In this document: in pieces, positions 1 to 8,118 of the stretch
Layout of the letters: each line of letters begins with the position of its first letter
How positions within the stretch are numbered: the stretch's first letter is position 1
From: Clostridium sp.
GTDB lineage: Bacteria > Bacillota > Clostridia > Lachnospirales > Lachnospiraceae
DNA: 64,000 nt
Assembly: GCA_023664775.1 (NCBI GenBank)
Contig: JAMPEW010000011.1
Location: 1-64,000, forward strand
Direction of reading: 5' to 3'
The notes under the pieces: generated by a model
Database searches by the model: none
Told to the model about the DNA's origin: nothing
Seen by the model: the letters and a program-made list of their open reading frames with translations, nothing else
Made by a program: the position numbers and the translations under genes

Positions 1-2
1 TA

Positions 3-80
3 GATTTGGCTGATCAGTCAAAGTACCGTTATTTGAAAGAAAATTCCAAGAGACTTCGGGAAGAATTGTTAGAAGGTTAA
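3..80 (+). CDS. C-terminal tail of an unrecognised protein (5' partial)
   Basis: An open frame enters from the left edge and stops with TAA at 78-80, giving a 25-residue charged tail (ends KRLREELLEG). The frame has no stop from position 3 and its Lys/Glu/Arg-rich composition looks coding. The rest of the gene lies outside the window, so no family can be named. The operator-like repeats and remnant genes that follow suggest it is the last intact gene of an accessory region. Confidence 0.45.
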   Translation, partial: DLADQSKYRYLKENSKRLREELLEG

Positions 81-121
81 TAGGTAATAAATCCAACCTT
101 GAATATATAATGAAAATTTAC

Positions 122-158
122 TTTTCGCGAAAATAAAAATATTCACTTTTTGCGAAAT
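122..158. repeat. Two direct repeats of a TTTTCGCGAAAA-type operator-like motif
   Basis: Positions 122-133 hold the perfect palindrome TTTTCGCGAAAA. A near copy (TTTTTGCGAAAT) sits at 147-158, exactly 25 bp further on, and both are preceded by TTTAC or TTCAC. Paired palindromes of this kind are typical binding sites for small HTH repressors such as antitoxins. No intact gene follows, so the site may be left over from a lost gene. The role is inferred. Confidence 0.4.
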
Positions 159-160
159 GT

Positions 161-262
161 GCATTACATATTTATGAGAAAAACGGATTTAAAGAGATAA
201 AGCTTGATGATTATGAATATGTGCGGGGCGATATTGCTTTTGAGTATATTTCAGAAGAATGA
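161..262 (+). pseudogene. 3' remnant of a GNAT-family acetyltransferase
   Basis: This frame reads ALHIYEKNGFKEI near its start, which is the classic motif at the acetyl-CoA-binding end of GNAT N-acetyltransferases (A-x-x-x-Y-x-K-x-G-F). It continues for about 20 residues to a TGA at 260-262. The first 80 or more residues of the fold are absent and there is no start codon or ribosome site, so only the C-terminal third remains. It lies directly after operator-like repeats, which suggests deletion of the front of the gene. Confidence 0.6.
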
Positions 263-442
263 CAAAACCAGTTTCATGAACATGAAATGGATAAAAGGCA
301 AGCAGCAGGAGAATATATATGCCAGTGAATGCGGATGAGCTCCTTTTTAATTGCAAATTTGAATACTTATCATGGGATTGTGCAGGATATACAATTTGAT
401 GATGGAAATAAATGAATATAAAGTGACAAATATTACTGCATC
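263..442. other. Remnant-rich stretch without a clear gene
   Basis: No substantial gene is visible here. One 26-codon frame (ATG 319 to TGA 397-399) has a good ribosome site, AGGAG at 307-311 with 7 nt spacing. Short pieces in other frames also look like decayed coding sequence, for example one reading EYKVTNITA near 415-441. It is best read as debris of one or more accessory genes ahead of the terminator at 443. Confidence 0.4.
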
Positions 443-505
443 AATTGTCGGTTTCGGGTATTCTTATTTTTACATAAGAATATCTGAAACCGACAATTTT
501 TAATT
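443..505 (+). terminator. Strong rho-independent terminator
   Basis: A long inverted repeat begins ATTGTCGGTTTC on the left and ends GAAACCGACAAT on the right. The arms are about 23 bp with only two G-U type mismatches and a loop of about 8 nt, and the right arm is followed by TTTTT. It would stop rightward transcription from the remnant region and insulate the GH3 gene. Confidence 0.8.
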
Positions 506-578
506 ATATGGGACTGTCGTCCAAAGTGCCAACATTGTGGCAGTATACCTATCATGCTATGGAAATACTTGATTTTTA

Positions 579-606
579 TTGTTATTTGTTAGAAATTTGC
601 TATAAT
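579..606 (+). promoter_or_regulatory. Sigma-A-type promoter for the GH3 gene
   Basis: TTGTTA at 579-584 and a perfect TATAAT at 601-606 are separated by 16 bp. They lie about 90 bp upstream of the chosen start codon and after the terminator, so this is the probable promoter of the glycosidase gene. Confidence 0.6.
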
Positions 607-697
607 ATTCAAAGATAATACTAAAAAATGGTTCTCCAAGTGAATGAAAACAAATTCCATTCATAATGGAAAGCGTAAAAATACAGGAGGTCAAACG

Positions 698-3496
698 ATG
701 AAATACACATTGGACTGGAATGAATACGAAAATATTGCAAGAAAAGCAGTTGCAGAGGGACTTGTTCTGTTAAAAAATGACAATCACGTGCTGCCATTTA
801 CAAAGGGTATGGAGATAGCTGTATTCGGACGTATACAGACAAATTATTATAAAAGCGGAACAGGCTCAGGGGGTATGGTAAATGTATCCCATGTGACAAA
901 TATAGTAGAAGGTCTTATGGAAAGCAAGGTTGTTACCGTCAATCACGATTTGCTCAACGCTTATGTGGAGTGGGAAAAGTTAAACCCCTTTGTTGTTGGG
1001 CTTGGATGGGGCATGGAGCCTTGGTCCCAGGAGGAAATGCCTGTTAGTGATGCCCTTGTGCAACGTGCATCTGAAAGCTCGGATGCGGCGCTTGTCATTA
1101 TAGGAAGGACGGCAGGAGAGGATAAGGACAGCACAGACACGGCAGGCTCGTACCGTCTTACCGATAATGAGTACAATATGATGAAGCTTGTAAGAAGCAA
1201 ATTCTCAAAAATGGTTGTTCTACTAAATGTAGGCTGTGTAATGGACATGAATTTTGTTGACGACATAAAGCCGGACGCTGTGTTATACGGCTGGCAGGGC
1301 GGTATGGTTGGCGGACATGGAACGGCAGATGTGCTGACAGGTAAGGTATGCCCGTCAGGAAGGCTTACGGACACCATTGCATATGACATTAAAGACTACT
1401 ATGCAGATAAAAATTTTGGCGATCCCGTTGAAAACTGTTACACGGATGATATTTATGTGGGCTACAGGTATTTTGAAACCTTTGCGCCTGACAGGGTAAT
1501 ATATCCGTTTGGCTACGGACTTTCCTACACTGAATTTAGCATGGAGGCAGCGGGCTTTACCTGCGATAAGGAAAACAGGAAAATACATGTAAAAATTAAG
1601 GTTACAAACACAGGTAAATGTGCGGGAAAGCAGGTGGTACAGCTTTATGCTTCGGCGCCACAGGGTAAGCTTGGCAAGCCTGCAAGGGTGCTTGTTGCCT
1701 TTGGAAAGACAAGAACGCTGAATGCAGGCGAAACAGAAGCTGTAACGCTTGAAGCTGATTTTTATGATTTTTGCTCCTATGATGACAGCGGCATTGTAAG
1801 TCCTCACTGTTTTTTGCTTGAGGAGGGAGACTACAGCTTTTACTATGGAAATGATGTAAAGGATGTAACGCTTATAGAAACGGTAAGACTTGACTTGACG
1901 GTTTTAAACAGATGTTCACAGGCACTTGCGCCTTACAAAAAATTTAAACGGATAAAGCCTGTTGAAGCTATAGGTCAGGGAGAAACGGAAGGCTCTTACA
2001 TAATAGCCGAGGAGGATGTACCGCTTGCGGTCCTGACCCAGGAGGAGAAAAGTCTTTTAAATCTGCCTGAGGACATTCCGTATACAGGGCATAAGGGCAT
2101 CATGCTTGCAGACGTGTTAAGGGAAGAAGCTGACAATGAAGTATATACTGAGAAAATGCGGGAATTTATTGCACAGCTTTCTGATGAGGAGCTTGCCTCC
2201 ATAATACGTGGCGAGGGAATGGGAAGCTCGCTTGTAACACCGGGAACTGCTGCGGCATTTGGCGGCGTTTCAAAGGCATTACGGGAGCTTGGCATACCGG
2301 TTGCCTGCTGTGATGACGGACCCTCCGGGCTTCGTTTTGATTGTGGTGCAAAGGCATTCAGCCTGCCAAATGGAACGCTCCTTGGCTGTACCTTTAATGA
2401 GGAATTAAATTGTGCGCTGTTTGAATTTCTTGGTCTTGAGATGATTTCCAACAAGGTTGAAAATGTATTGGGACCGGGAATGAATATTCACAGACACCCG
2501 CTTAACGGACGGAATTTTGAGTATTTTTCAGAGGATCCGCTTGTAACGGGAAGAATGGCTGCCGCACAGCTTAAGGGCTTGAAGCACTATGGACTTAGTG
2601 GAACGGTTAAGCATTTTTGTGCCAATAATCAGGAGTTTAGAAGGAGACATACAAATACCGTCGTGTCCGAGCGTGCGCTTAGGGAAATATATCTTAGGGG
2701 CTTTGAAATTGCCGTAAGAAGTGGATGTTGCGACAGCATAATGACAACCTACGGTAAGCTGAACGGTCGGTATACTGCCAATTTATATGATTTAACAACA
2801 ACCATACTTCGTGGTGAGTGGGGCTTTAGGGGGATTGTCATGACCGATTGGTGGGCTGCCATAACCTCACGTCCTGACGGTGGACAAAAAACAACTGATT
2901 TTGACCAGATGACGCGTGCGCAAAATGATATTTATATGGTATGTCCTGACGGAGAGACAAATGCTTCGGGTGATAACACCCTTGAGGCGCTTGCCGCAGG
3001 GACTGTTACAAGAGGCGAGCTTCAGCGGAATGCCATGAATATATGCGATTATGTCATGCATACCGAGGCGATGAAAAGGCTGATGGGAACCGGAACGGAG
3101 GTTGTAATCATAAATCGTCCTGAGGATAAGGATGATTTTGATATGACGGATGTTGAGTATCGTATCTTGGACAAGGAGATTACAATTTCCTTGGAGGATG
3201 AGCCATCTGAGCTGGGTAAAAATTATGTTTTTGCATTTGATGCAAAGACCTTTGGAAAATACAGAGTGATACTTAGCGGAAGCTCTACATTAAGCGAGCT
3301 TGCACAGATGACGTGTACGCTGTTTATCAACGGTTTTCCAATCAGTACAATGACATTTCATGGCACGAATGGGGAGATTGATACAATATCAAGGGAAATT
3401 AAGATTGGACAGCGTTTTACGATACTGCGGCTTTATGTGGGGGCAGCAGGACTTACGCTGAAGGATATTAAATTTATACTGAAGGATAGCGATTAG
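698..3496 (+). CDS. Glycoside hydrolase family 3 beta-glucosidase with reversed domain order
   Basis: A 932-residue GH3 enzyme, expected to release sugars from the non-reducing ends of beta-linked oligosaccharides. The (alpha/beta)6 sandwich domain normally found second comes first (about residues 10-245: AVAEGLVLLKND, GSGSGGM-type loop), followed by a fibronectin III-like domain (about 300-370). The TIM-barrel catalytic domain comes last, with the GRNFEYFSEDP, TVKHFCANNQE and VMTDWW motifs; Asp717 in VMTDWW is the expected nucleophile. About 110 further C-terminal residues look beta-rich. This order is known from Ruminococcus albus and Butyrivibrio beta-glucosidases. No signal peptide is present, so it probably acts in the cytoplasm on imported cellodextrins or similar sugars. 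An in-frame ATG at 644 is rejected in favour of 698, which has AGGAGG at 685-690. Confidence 0.92.
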   Translation: MKYTLDWNEYENIARKAVAEGLVLLKNDNHVLPFTKGMEIAVFGRIQTNYYKSGTGSGGMVNVSHVTNIVEGLMESKVVTVNHDLLNAYVEWEKLNPFVVGLGWGMEPWSQEEMPVSDALVQRASESSDAALVIIGRTAGEDKDSTDTAGSYRLTDNEYNMMKLVRSKFSKMVVLLNVGCVMDMNFVDDIKPDAVLYGWQGGMVGGHGTADVLTGKVCPSGRLTDTIAYDIKDYYADKNFGDPVENCYTDDIYVGYRYFETFAPDRVIYPFGYGLSYTEFSMEAAGFTCDKENRKIHVKIKVTNTGKCAGKQVVQLYASAPQGKLGKPARVLVAFGKTRTLNAGETEAVTLEADFYDFCSYDDSGIVSPHCFLLEEGDYSFYYGNDVKDVTLIETVRLDLTVLNRCSQALAPYKKFKRIKPVEAIGQGETEGSYIIAEEDVPLAVLTQEEKSLLNLPEDIPYTGHKGIMLADVLREEADNEVYTEKMREFIAQLSDEELASIIRGEGMGSSLVTPGTAAAFGGVSKALRELGIPVACCDDGPSGLRFDCGAKAFSLPNGTLLGCTFNEELNCALFEFLGLEMISNKVENVLGPGMNIHRHPLNGRNFEYFSEDPLVTGRMAAAQLKGLKHYGLSGTVKHFCANNQEFRRRHTNTVVSERALREIYLRGFEIAVRSGCCDSIMTTYGKLNGRYTANLYDLTTTILRGEWGFRGIVMTDWWAAITSRPDGGQKTTDFDQMTRAQNDIYMVCPDGETNASGDNTLEALAAGTVTRGELQRNAMNICDYVMHTEAMKRLMGTGTEVVIINRPEDKDDFDMTDVEYRILDKEITISLEDEPSELGKNYVFAFDAKTFGKYRVILSGSSTLSELAQMTCTLFINGFPISTMTFHGTNGEIDTISREIKIGQRFTILRLYVGAAGLTLKDIKFILKDSD

Positions 3497-3536
3497 CGAT
3501 ATAGGTAAAAAATAATATTCAATGCCAATGATATAG

Positions 3537-3565
3537 TTGACATGGAGAGCCAATTGAGATAAAAC
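3537..3565 (+). promoter_or_regulatory. Possible promoter for the MATE gene
   Basis: TTGACA at 3537-3542 and TAAAAC at 3560-3565 are 17 bp apart, in the short gap after the GH3 gene. The -10 is imperfect and lies close to the ribosome site, so this is tentative; read-through from the GH3 gene is also possible. Confidence 0.35.
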
Positions 3566-3583
3566 AGTTTTGAGGTGATTTAA

Positions 3584-4945
3584 GTGTCAAAGACATATGC
3601 CATAGATATGTGCGAGGGTACAATCCTTCCTAAAATGCTTAGATTTGCATTACCGCTTATGTGCTCAAGCATATTGCAGCTTTTGTTTAATGCAGCCGAT
3701 GTGGTTGTTGTGGGCAGATTTTGCGGGGAAAATTCAATGGCGGCAGTGGGGTCCACATCACCGATTATCAACCTTATGACAAATTTGTTCATGGGTCTTT
3801 CGGTAGGTGCAAATGTTCTTGTTGCAAAATATTATGGTGCCAAGGAGGAAAAAAAGGTACATGAGGCAGTGCATACTGCGGTTGCCCTGAGTATTCTCAG
3901 CGGAGTTATACTTACGGTAATAGGCGTAATATTTACAAGGCAGATTCTCATGTGGATGAATACGCCTGAGGATGTATTCCCGCTTGCATCAAAATATTTA
4001 AAAATATACTTTTTGGGTATCGTGTCCGTAATGCTCTACAATTTTTGCAATTCCATATTAAGGGCAGTAGGAGACACAAAAAGACCGCTTTACTATCTGT
4101 TATTTGCAGGAATTATAAATGTGCTTTTGAACCTGTTTTTTGTTATCGTCTGTAAGCTTGACGTGGCAGGCGTTGCACTTGCAACCATAATATCACAGTG
4201 TGTTTCAGCATTTCTTATTATCAGGTGCTTGTGCAGGGAACAGGCAATGTATCAGCTCTTTTTGGGAAAGATAAAATTTTATGGACATGCCTTAAAAAGA
4301 ATACTGCATATCGGTATACCGTCAGGTATTTACGGTACGGTATTTTCCCTGTCAAATGTTGTCATACAGTCCTCCGTAAATTCCTTTGGTGCAACTGTAA
4401 TGGCAGGAAATGCAGCCGCCATGAATATTGAAGGCTTTGTATATATGGCAATGAATGCATTTCATCAGACGGCGATATCCTTTGTCAGCCAAAATTATGG
4501 AGCGGGAAAAATAAAACGAATATGGAAAATTGCCCTGTTAAGCCAGATGTGTGTCATTGTGACGGGACTTGCTTTGGGGCAGCTTACCGTGCTGTTTGGA
4601 AATCAGCTTTTGGGTATCTACTCGTCGAAGAAGCTTGTCATCAAGGCGGGGCTTATCCGGTTGAAATATATTTGTGGACCGTATTTTTTGTGCGGCATGA
4701 TGGATGTCATGGTAGGAATTTTAAGAGGACTTGGAAGGTCTGTAATCCCTACAATCGTGTCAATGATAGGCGCATGCGGACTCAGGCTTGTGTGGATATT
4801 TACAATATTTGCGGAGGAAAAATACCATACAACAAGGATGCTGTATTTGTCCTACCCGCTGTCTTGGGGTATAACCATGCTGGCACATGTGATATGCTTT
4901 TTGATTGTATGGAGAGGAATCAAAAAAGGGCATGCCACAGAGTAA
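3584..4945 (+). CDS. MATE-family multidrug/sodium antiporter
   Basis: A 453-residue polytopic membrane protein of the MATE family, which exports organic cations or drugs in exchange for Na+ or H+. It shows the usual pattern of about 12 hydrophobic segments in two halves. Family landmarks include ALPLMCSSILQLLFNAADVV near the N-terminus and NAMMA-type loops. Translation starts at GTG 3584, supported by GAGGTG at 3572-3577. The length is normal for the family. The substrate cannot be inferred. An inverted repeat (TGCCACAG / CTGTGGCA, 4933-4960) overlaps the stop codon but lacks a T-run. Confidence 0.88.
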   Translation: MSKTYAIDMCEGTILPKMLRFALPLMCSSILQLLFNAADVVVVGRFCGENSMAAVGSTSPIINLMTNLFMGLSVGANVLVAKYYGAKEEKKVHEAVHTAVALSILSGVILTVIGVIFTRQILMWMNTPEDVFPLASKYLKIYFLGIVSVMLYNFCNSILRAVGDTKRPLYYLLFAGIINVLLNLFFVIVCKLDVAGVALATIISQCVSAFLIIRCLCREQAMYQLFLGKIKFYGHALKRILHIGIPSGIYGTVFSLSNVVIQSSVNSFGATVMAGNAAAMNIEGFVYMAMNAFHQTAISFVSQNYGAGKIKRIWKIALLSQMCVIVTGLALGQLTVLFGNQLLGIYSSKKLVIKAGLIRLKYICGPYFLCGMMDVMVGILRGLGRSVIPTIVSMIGACGLRLVWIFTIFAEEKYHTTRMLYLSYPLSWGITMLAHVICFLIVWRGIKKGHATE

Positions 4946-4977
4946 ATCCTTACTGTGGCAGCCCGATAGAAGCAGTG

Positions 4978-5412
4978 CTATAAAAATTTGCGGAGCTCTT
5001 TGTTAAGCTCCTCCTCAATGGAGATAAGGCGGTTGCATATATCCCTTGCCTTGTTGTCTGCGGTTTTATATTGGTTCAGGTATTTATTTAGGGATTTAAT
5101 TCCCATGTCGCAGCCCTCAGTCATAAGATCTGCTATGGTTTCATCTCCCTCATGCATACCGATTTTTACATTTGTTTTCATCCATGACATGCCTTTTGCC
5201 ATGGGACTTGGCTCCTTGGACTCGATACCATATTCATTTAATATGGCATGAAGGTCATTGCCGAGCTTGGAATGATGCTCCCTGCTTTCTGTAAGGAGCT
5301 TTCTAAATTCAGAGCTCTCAACCTTGTCAAGTACCTCGTCAATGGAGGAAACAGCCATTTTTGAGCCCGAATCACATTCCTTGAGAAGCTCTATTGTATC
5401 ATGATTACACAT
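4978..5412 (-). CDS. Helical DUF2383-like protein of unknown function
   Basis: A 144-residue soluble protein, almost entirely predicted helix and rich in Glu and Lys. It resembles the ferritin-like four-helix DUF2383/PA2169-type proteins (N-terminal DTIELLKECDSGSKMAVSSI, then paired helices). Ferritin-like metal-binding Glu/His pairs are not clear enough to claim iron binding. It starts at the ATG complementary to 5410-5412, with an AGGAAAGGA-type ribosome site upstream. It is transcribed leftward, convergent with the MATE gene and in the same direction as the XRE regulator 70 bp upstream, which could be its operon partner. Confidence 0.6.
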   Translation of the reverse strand: MCNHDTIELLKECDSGSKMAVSSIDEVLDKVESSEFRKLLTESREHHSKLGNDLHAILNEYGIESKEPSPMAKGMSWMKTNVKIGMHEGDETIADLMTEGCDMGIKSLNKYLNQYKTADNKARDICNRLISIEEELNKELRKFL

Positions 5413-5484
5413 ATTGCATTTGTTCCTTTCCTGTAGATATATTTTTATTAGTATATCCGCAAAAAAGGTTATTTAAACGTAATA

Positions 5485-5817
5485 TTATATGTCCAAAAGC
5501 TTATCGACGGCATCCTTGTATTCAGGATGCTCTCTGTATGAGTCAATCAGCTTGCGCTCATGGTTGGAGAGGACGATTGGTGTTTCATCAGGCTCCGAAT
5601 ATCCAAAGGTGGAAAGAATATCGTCAATCTTATATAAATAGCATAAATACATGAAAATATCTGCATCAGGCTGAGTGCGTCCGCTTTCCCATCCATATAT
5701 TGTTTTTGTTGCAACCTCAATTTTACTCTCATACAGATAATCAGCAACCTGTTGTACACTATAATGATTTAGTTTTCTGTAATATTTAAGCATTTTTGAA
5801 ATGTTAGGATTTTTCAT
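5485..5817 (-). CDS. XRE-family HTH transcriptional regulator
   Basis: A 110-residue protein with an N-terminal Cro/C1-type helix-turn-helix (about residues 6-65). The motif is SVQQVADYL, then the recognition helix region, then TIYGWESGRTQPD. A short C-terminal helical tail (NHERKLIDSYREHPEYKDAV) resembles tails in other small XRE repressors. It starts at the ATG complementary to 5815-5817, with AGGAGG 7 nt upstream. It is divergent from the 60-residue HTH gene at 6006 and probably controls the shared intergenic region, where AGAATC/GATTCT (5840-5859) could be its operator. Confidence 0.8.
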   Translation of the reverse strand: MKNPNISKMLKYYRKLNHYSVQQVADYLYESKIEVATKTIYGWESGRTQPDADIFMYLCYLYKIDDILSTFGYSEPDETPIVLSNHERKLIDSYREHPEYKDAVDKLLDI

Positions 5818-5839
5818 TTAAATGCCTCCTTATTTGAAT

Positions 5840-5859
5840 AGAATCCTATATGTGATTCT
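5840..5859. promoter_or_regulatory. Small inverted repeat, candidate operator of the XRE repressor
   Basis: AGAATC and GATTCT arms are separated by 8 nt, about 23 bp upstream of the XRE start codon. A weak leftward promoter (TAGACA, 16 bp, TAGGAT on the minus strand) would overlap it, as expected for autoregulation. This is inference from position and symmetry only. Confidence 0.3.
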
Positions 5860-5934
5860 TTCTCTGTCTAGGCTATAGTAACAAATGTTTTTTTATGGTG
5901 TCAAGGTTTCCGTACCAAAGTATTCAGTAAATTA

Positions 5935-5963
5935 TTGAATTTCTCCCAAAAAAAGGATATAAT
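5935..5963 (+). promoter_or_regulatory. Sigma-A-type promoter for the small HTH gene
   Basis: TTGAAT (5935-5940) and TATAAT (5958-5963) are 17 bp apart. They lie 42 bp upstream of the ATG at 6006 and just after the divergent regulator region. Confidence 0.65.
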
Positions 5964-6005
5964 AGATATTATCTCTCAAAATTCAAGAAAAATCGAGGTG
6001 GTTAC

Positions 6006-6188
6006 ATGGATATTACAAAAAGAATAATAAACTACATTGAAAAAAATTCTCTGTCAATTGAAGTGGTTGCAGATAAAACGGGTGTAAGTGCAGATTTACT
6101 GTCAGATAATAGCAAAAGAAAATTAAATGCAACAGAAATGCTGGAAATTTGTAAATATCTTGATATTGACCCCAAAAGTCTGTTATAA
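6006..6188 (+). CDS. 60-residue Cro-like HTH protein
   Basis: This is a 60-residue protein that consists only of a helix-turn-helix: SIEVVADKTGVSADLLS, then TEMLEICKYLDIDPKSLL. This is the Cro/C1 scaffold without any effector domain, and the final IDPKSLL is a common XRE ending. GAGGTGG lies just ahead of the ATG. It is divergent from another XRE regulator and is followed 45 bp later by an unknown gene, an arrangement like a small regulatory switch. A DNA-binding role is likely; the target is unknown. Confidence 0.65.
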   Translation: MDITKRIINYIEKNSLSIEVVADKTGVSADLLSDNSKRKLNATEMLEICKYLDIDPKSLL

Positions 6189-6233
6189 ATAATAAAAGGG
6201 TAATCATAATTTATATATTATAAGGAGGATGAC

Positions 6234-6650
6234 ATGCTTATACATACCGACAAAGGAGAAATTAAATTAGGAAAGTGTGAGGGTGGTATGGAAGTGCTGC
6301 CTGAGTTTTACTTTGCATGTGAGCTTTTAAGTGAAGCGCTGCGTGACGAGGTTGAAGCCTTAATTGCACAGGATAAACAGAAATTGTTTGATGCAAATAA
6401 AGAATACTTTACTAAATTGGGTTATAGCAGCTTTGTAGAGTTTGAGGCGGAAAATGTTATGAATGAATACAGCTATATTGTTTTGTTTCTGAGAAAGGAC
6501 ACGGATCGGGTTGATGCCGTATACGAAAAGGGTGGTACGGATGATATCGGATTTTTGGATTACAATGCAACTGTAAAGCTCGAGATAAAAGAAAATAAGC
6601 AGGAGCTTAAAGAACTTATTTTATCTGTTTTGGAGGATTGCTTTTTCTAA
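6234..6650 (+). CDS. Unrecognised 138-residue protein
   Basis: I do not recognise this family. The protein is acidic and soluble with mixed alpha/beta character: an N-terminal strand pair (LIHTDKGEIKLGKCEGGMEV), a helical middle and a C-terminal helix. There is no signal peptide, membrane segment or cysteine cluster. A very good ribosome site (AAGGAGG) precedes the ATG at 6234. It lies 45 bp after the mini-HTH gene and may be co-transcribed with it. Confidence 0.6.
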   Translation: MLIHTDKGEIKLGKCEGGMEVLPEFYFACELLSEALRDEVEALIAQDKQKLFDANKEYFTKLGYSSFVEFEAENVMNEYSYIVLFLRKDTDRVDAVYEKGGTDDIGFLDYNATVKLEIKENKQELKELILSVLEDCFF

Positions 6651-6721
6651 AATAATGGAAAGCCTTGTCTTATATGTTTCTTACAGGTTGATTTTTTTAA
6701 TTAAAATATCGTACTGTTCGG

Positions 6722-6749
6722 TTGTCTTTCTCTCATTTATATTTATAAT
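6722..6749 (+). promoter_or_regulatory. Promoter for the regulator/ABC operon
   Basis: TTGTCT (6722-6727) and TATAAT (6744-6749) are separated by 16 bp and lie 33 bp before the ATG at 6782. Confidence 0.55.
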
Positions 6750-6781
6750 ATAAAAAGAATATAAAGTTGGGAGGGCTTGCT

Positions 6782-7897
6782 ATGGGTGTGCTTAAGCTGC
6801 CGGATAATTTGGTTATGCTAAGGCGTAAAAAGAAAAAAACGCAGGAGGAGGTAGCTGATTTTATTGGTGTCACGAAGGCATCTGTGTCCAAATGGGAAAA
6901 TGGACAAAGTATGCCTGACATCATGCTTTTACCGCAGCTTGCGGCATTTTTTGATGTTACGATTGACGAGCTTATGGGATATGAACCACAGCTTAGTTAT
7001 GAGCAGATTAATAAGCTCCATGAAAAATTGAAAATAAGCTTTGCGGAAAAAGGGTTCGATTATGCAATTAATGAATGCCGTGAGCTTGTGAAAAAATATT
7101 ATTCTTGTTATAGATTCTTGTATACAATCTGCTGTCTATATATTAATCACTACAATATGACAAATGATGAAGCCATGCAGAAAAATATTCTCGCTGAGGC
7201 TTCGGAGCTTGCAGGACATATTCTTGAGAACTGCAAGGACATACGGGTCTACAATGATACGCTGGCTGTTAAGGCGGTCGTGGATTTGATGGCAGGCAGA
7301 CCTGCTGATGTTGTAAACACGCTGGAGGACATGATAAACAACAGCTTCATGTATTTAAGCAACGGAACCGTACTCATTCAGGCATATCAAATGCTTGGGG
7401 ATATTAAAAAGGCAAACAAAACCTCTCAAATGGGGCTTTATGTGTCCGTTTTTTCCTCCATCAGCATTGCCATACTGTATTTAGCCTCCAATGCAGGAAA
7501 TAAAGCGGTCTGTGACGAGACAATAGAAAGAACGAGGAAGCTGATTGAACTATATAAAGTAAATGAGCTTCACCCGAACATGGCGGCAAATTTTTATTTT
7601 CAGGCGGCGGTCATAAAATGTACCCACGGCGATTTTGACGCTGCACTTCGTATGCTGGAGCAGTATGCTGATGAAGTTTACCGTCTTATGCTTGTCGATA
7701 AGCTTACCATTCATGGAGATGATTTTTTTGATTTGTTTGAAGAATGGTATTCAGATTACAACATGGAGTTTGGGGCGCCTAGAAATGAGGCACTCGTATG
7801 GGAAAGTGCAATAGAAGTATTTGACAATCCCGTGTTTGAGCCACTCAAGGAAAATAAAAAATTTCAGATGCTTAAAAATAAAGTTGAGAGGAGATAA
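6782..7897 (+). CDS. XRE-family regulator with helical repeat domain
   Basis: A 371-residue protein whose first 65 or so residues form a Cro/C1-type HTH (KTQEEVADFIGVTKASVSKW, then ENGQSMPD and IDELMGY). The remainder is helical and resembles TPR-like repeats (for example ECRELVKKYYSCYRFLYTIC and AANFYFQAAVIKCTHGDFDA). Such HTH-TPR proteins often sense peptides or stress and control adjacent transporters. An in-frame TTG at 6767 is less likely than ATG 6782, which has GGGAGGG just upstream. It is followed within 5 bp by a PLDc_N membrane protein and an ABC-2 transporter, so it is probably their regulator. Confidence 0.82.
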   Translation: MGVLKLPDNLVMLRRKKKKTQEEVADFIGVTKASVSKWENGQSMPDIMLLPQLAAFFDVTIDELMGYEPQLSYEQINKLHEKLKISFAEKGFDYAINECRELVKKYYSCYRFLYTICCLYINHYNMTNDEAMQKNILAEASELAGHILENCKDIRVYNDTLAVKAVVDLMAGRPADVVNTLEDMINNSFMYLSNGTVLIQAYQMLGDIKKANKTSQMGLYVSVFSSISIAILYLASNAGNKAVCDETIERTRKLIELYKVNELHPNMAANFYFQAAVIKCTHGDFDAALRMLEQYADEVYRLMLVDKLTIHGDDFFDLFEEWYSDYNMEFGAPRNEALVWESAIEVFDNPVFEPLKENKKFQMLKNKVERR

Positions 7898-7902
7898 AAT
7901 TT

Positions 7903-8118
7903 ATGGAAAATATAATGGAGCAGATAAAAGAATATTTACCGTTTCTTATACCACTTGTGATTGTGCAGTTTGCACTTCTGATTTACGTAATTAGGCATAT
8001 TTTGACACATGACACCTACAAGCGGGGAAACAGGATGCTGTGGCTTGTTATTTCGATTGTGCTTATGAATTTTGTGGGACCAATCCTTTATTTGGTTTTT
8101 GGGAAGGAAGATGCATAG
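7903..8118 (+). CDS. Small PLDc_N-domain membrane protein
   Basis: A 71-residue protein with two hydrophobic helices (PFLIPLVIVQFALLIYVI and MLWLVISIVLMNFVGPILYL) ending in a short charged tail. This matches the PLDc_N domain, usually found at the N-terminus of cardiolipin synthases but also as a stand-alone protein beside ABC transporters. The start ATG at 7903 is preceded by GAGGAG overlapping the upstream stop. The stop is immediately followed by the ATPase ATG, so the genes are translationally linked. It is probably an accessory subunit of the exporter; its exact function is unknown. Confidence 0.7.
   Translation: MENIMEQIKEYLPFLIPLVIVQFALLIYVIRHILTHDTYKRGNRMLWLVISIVLMNFVGPILYLVFGKEDA

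Noticed and set aside
4933-4960. Inverted repeat TGCCACAG/CTGTGGCA as a terminator of the MATE gene
   Set aside because: It overlaps the stop codon and has no T-run on either strand.
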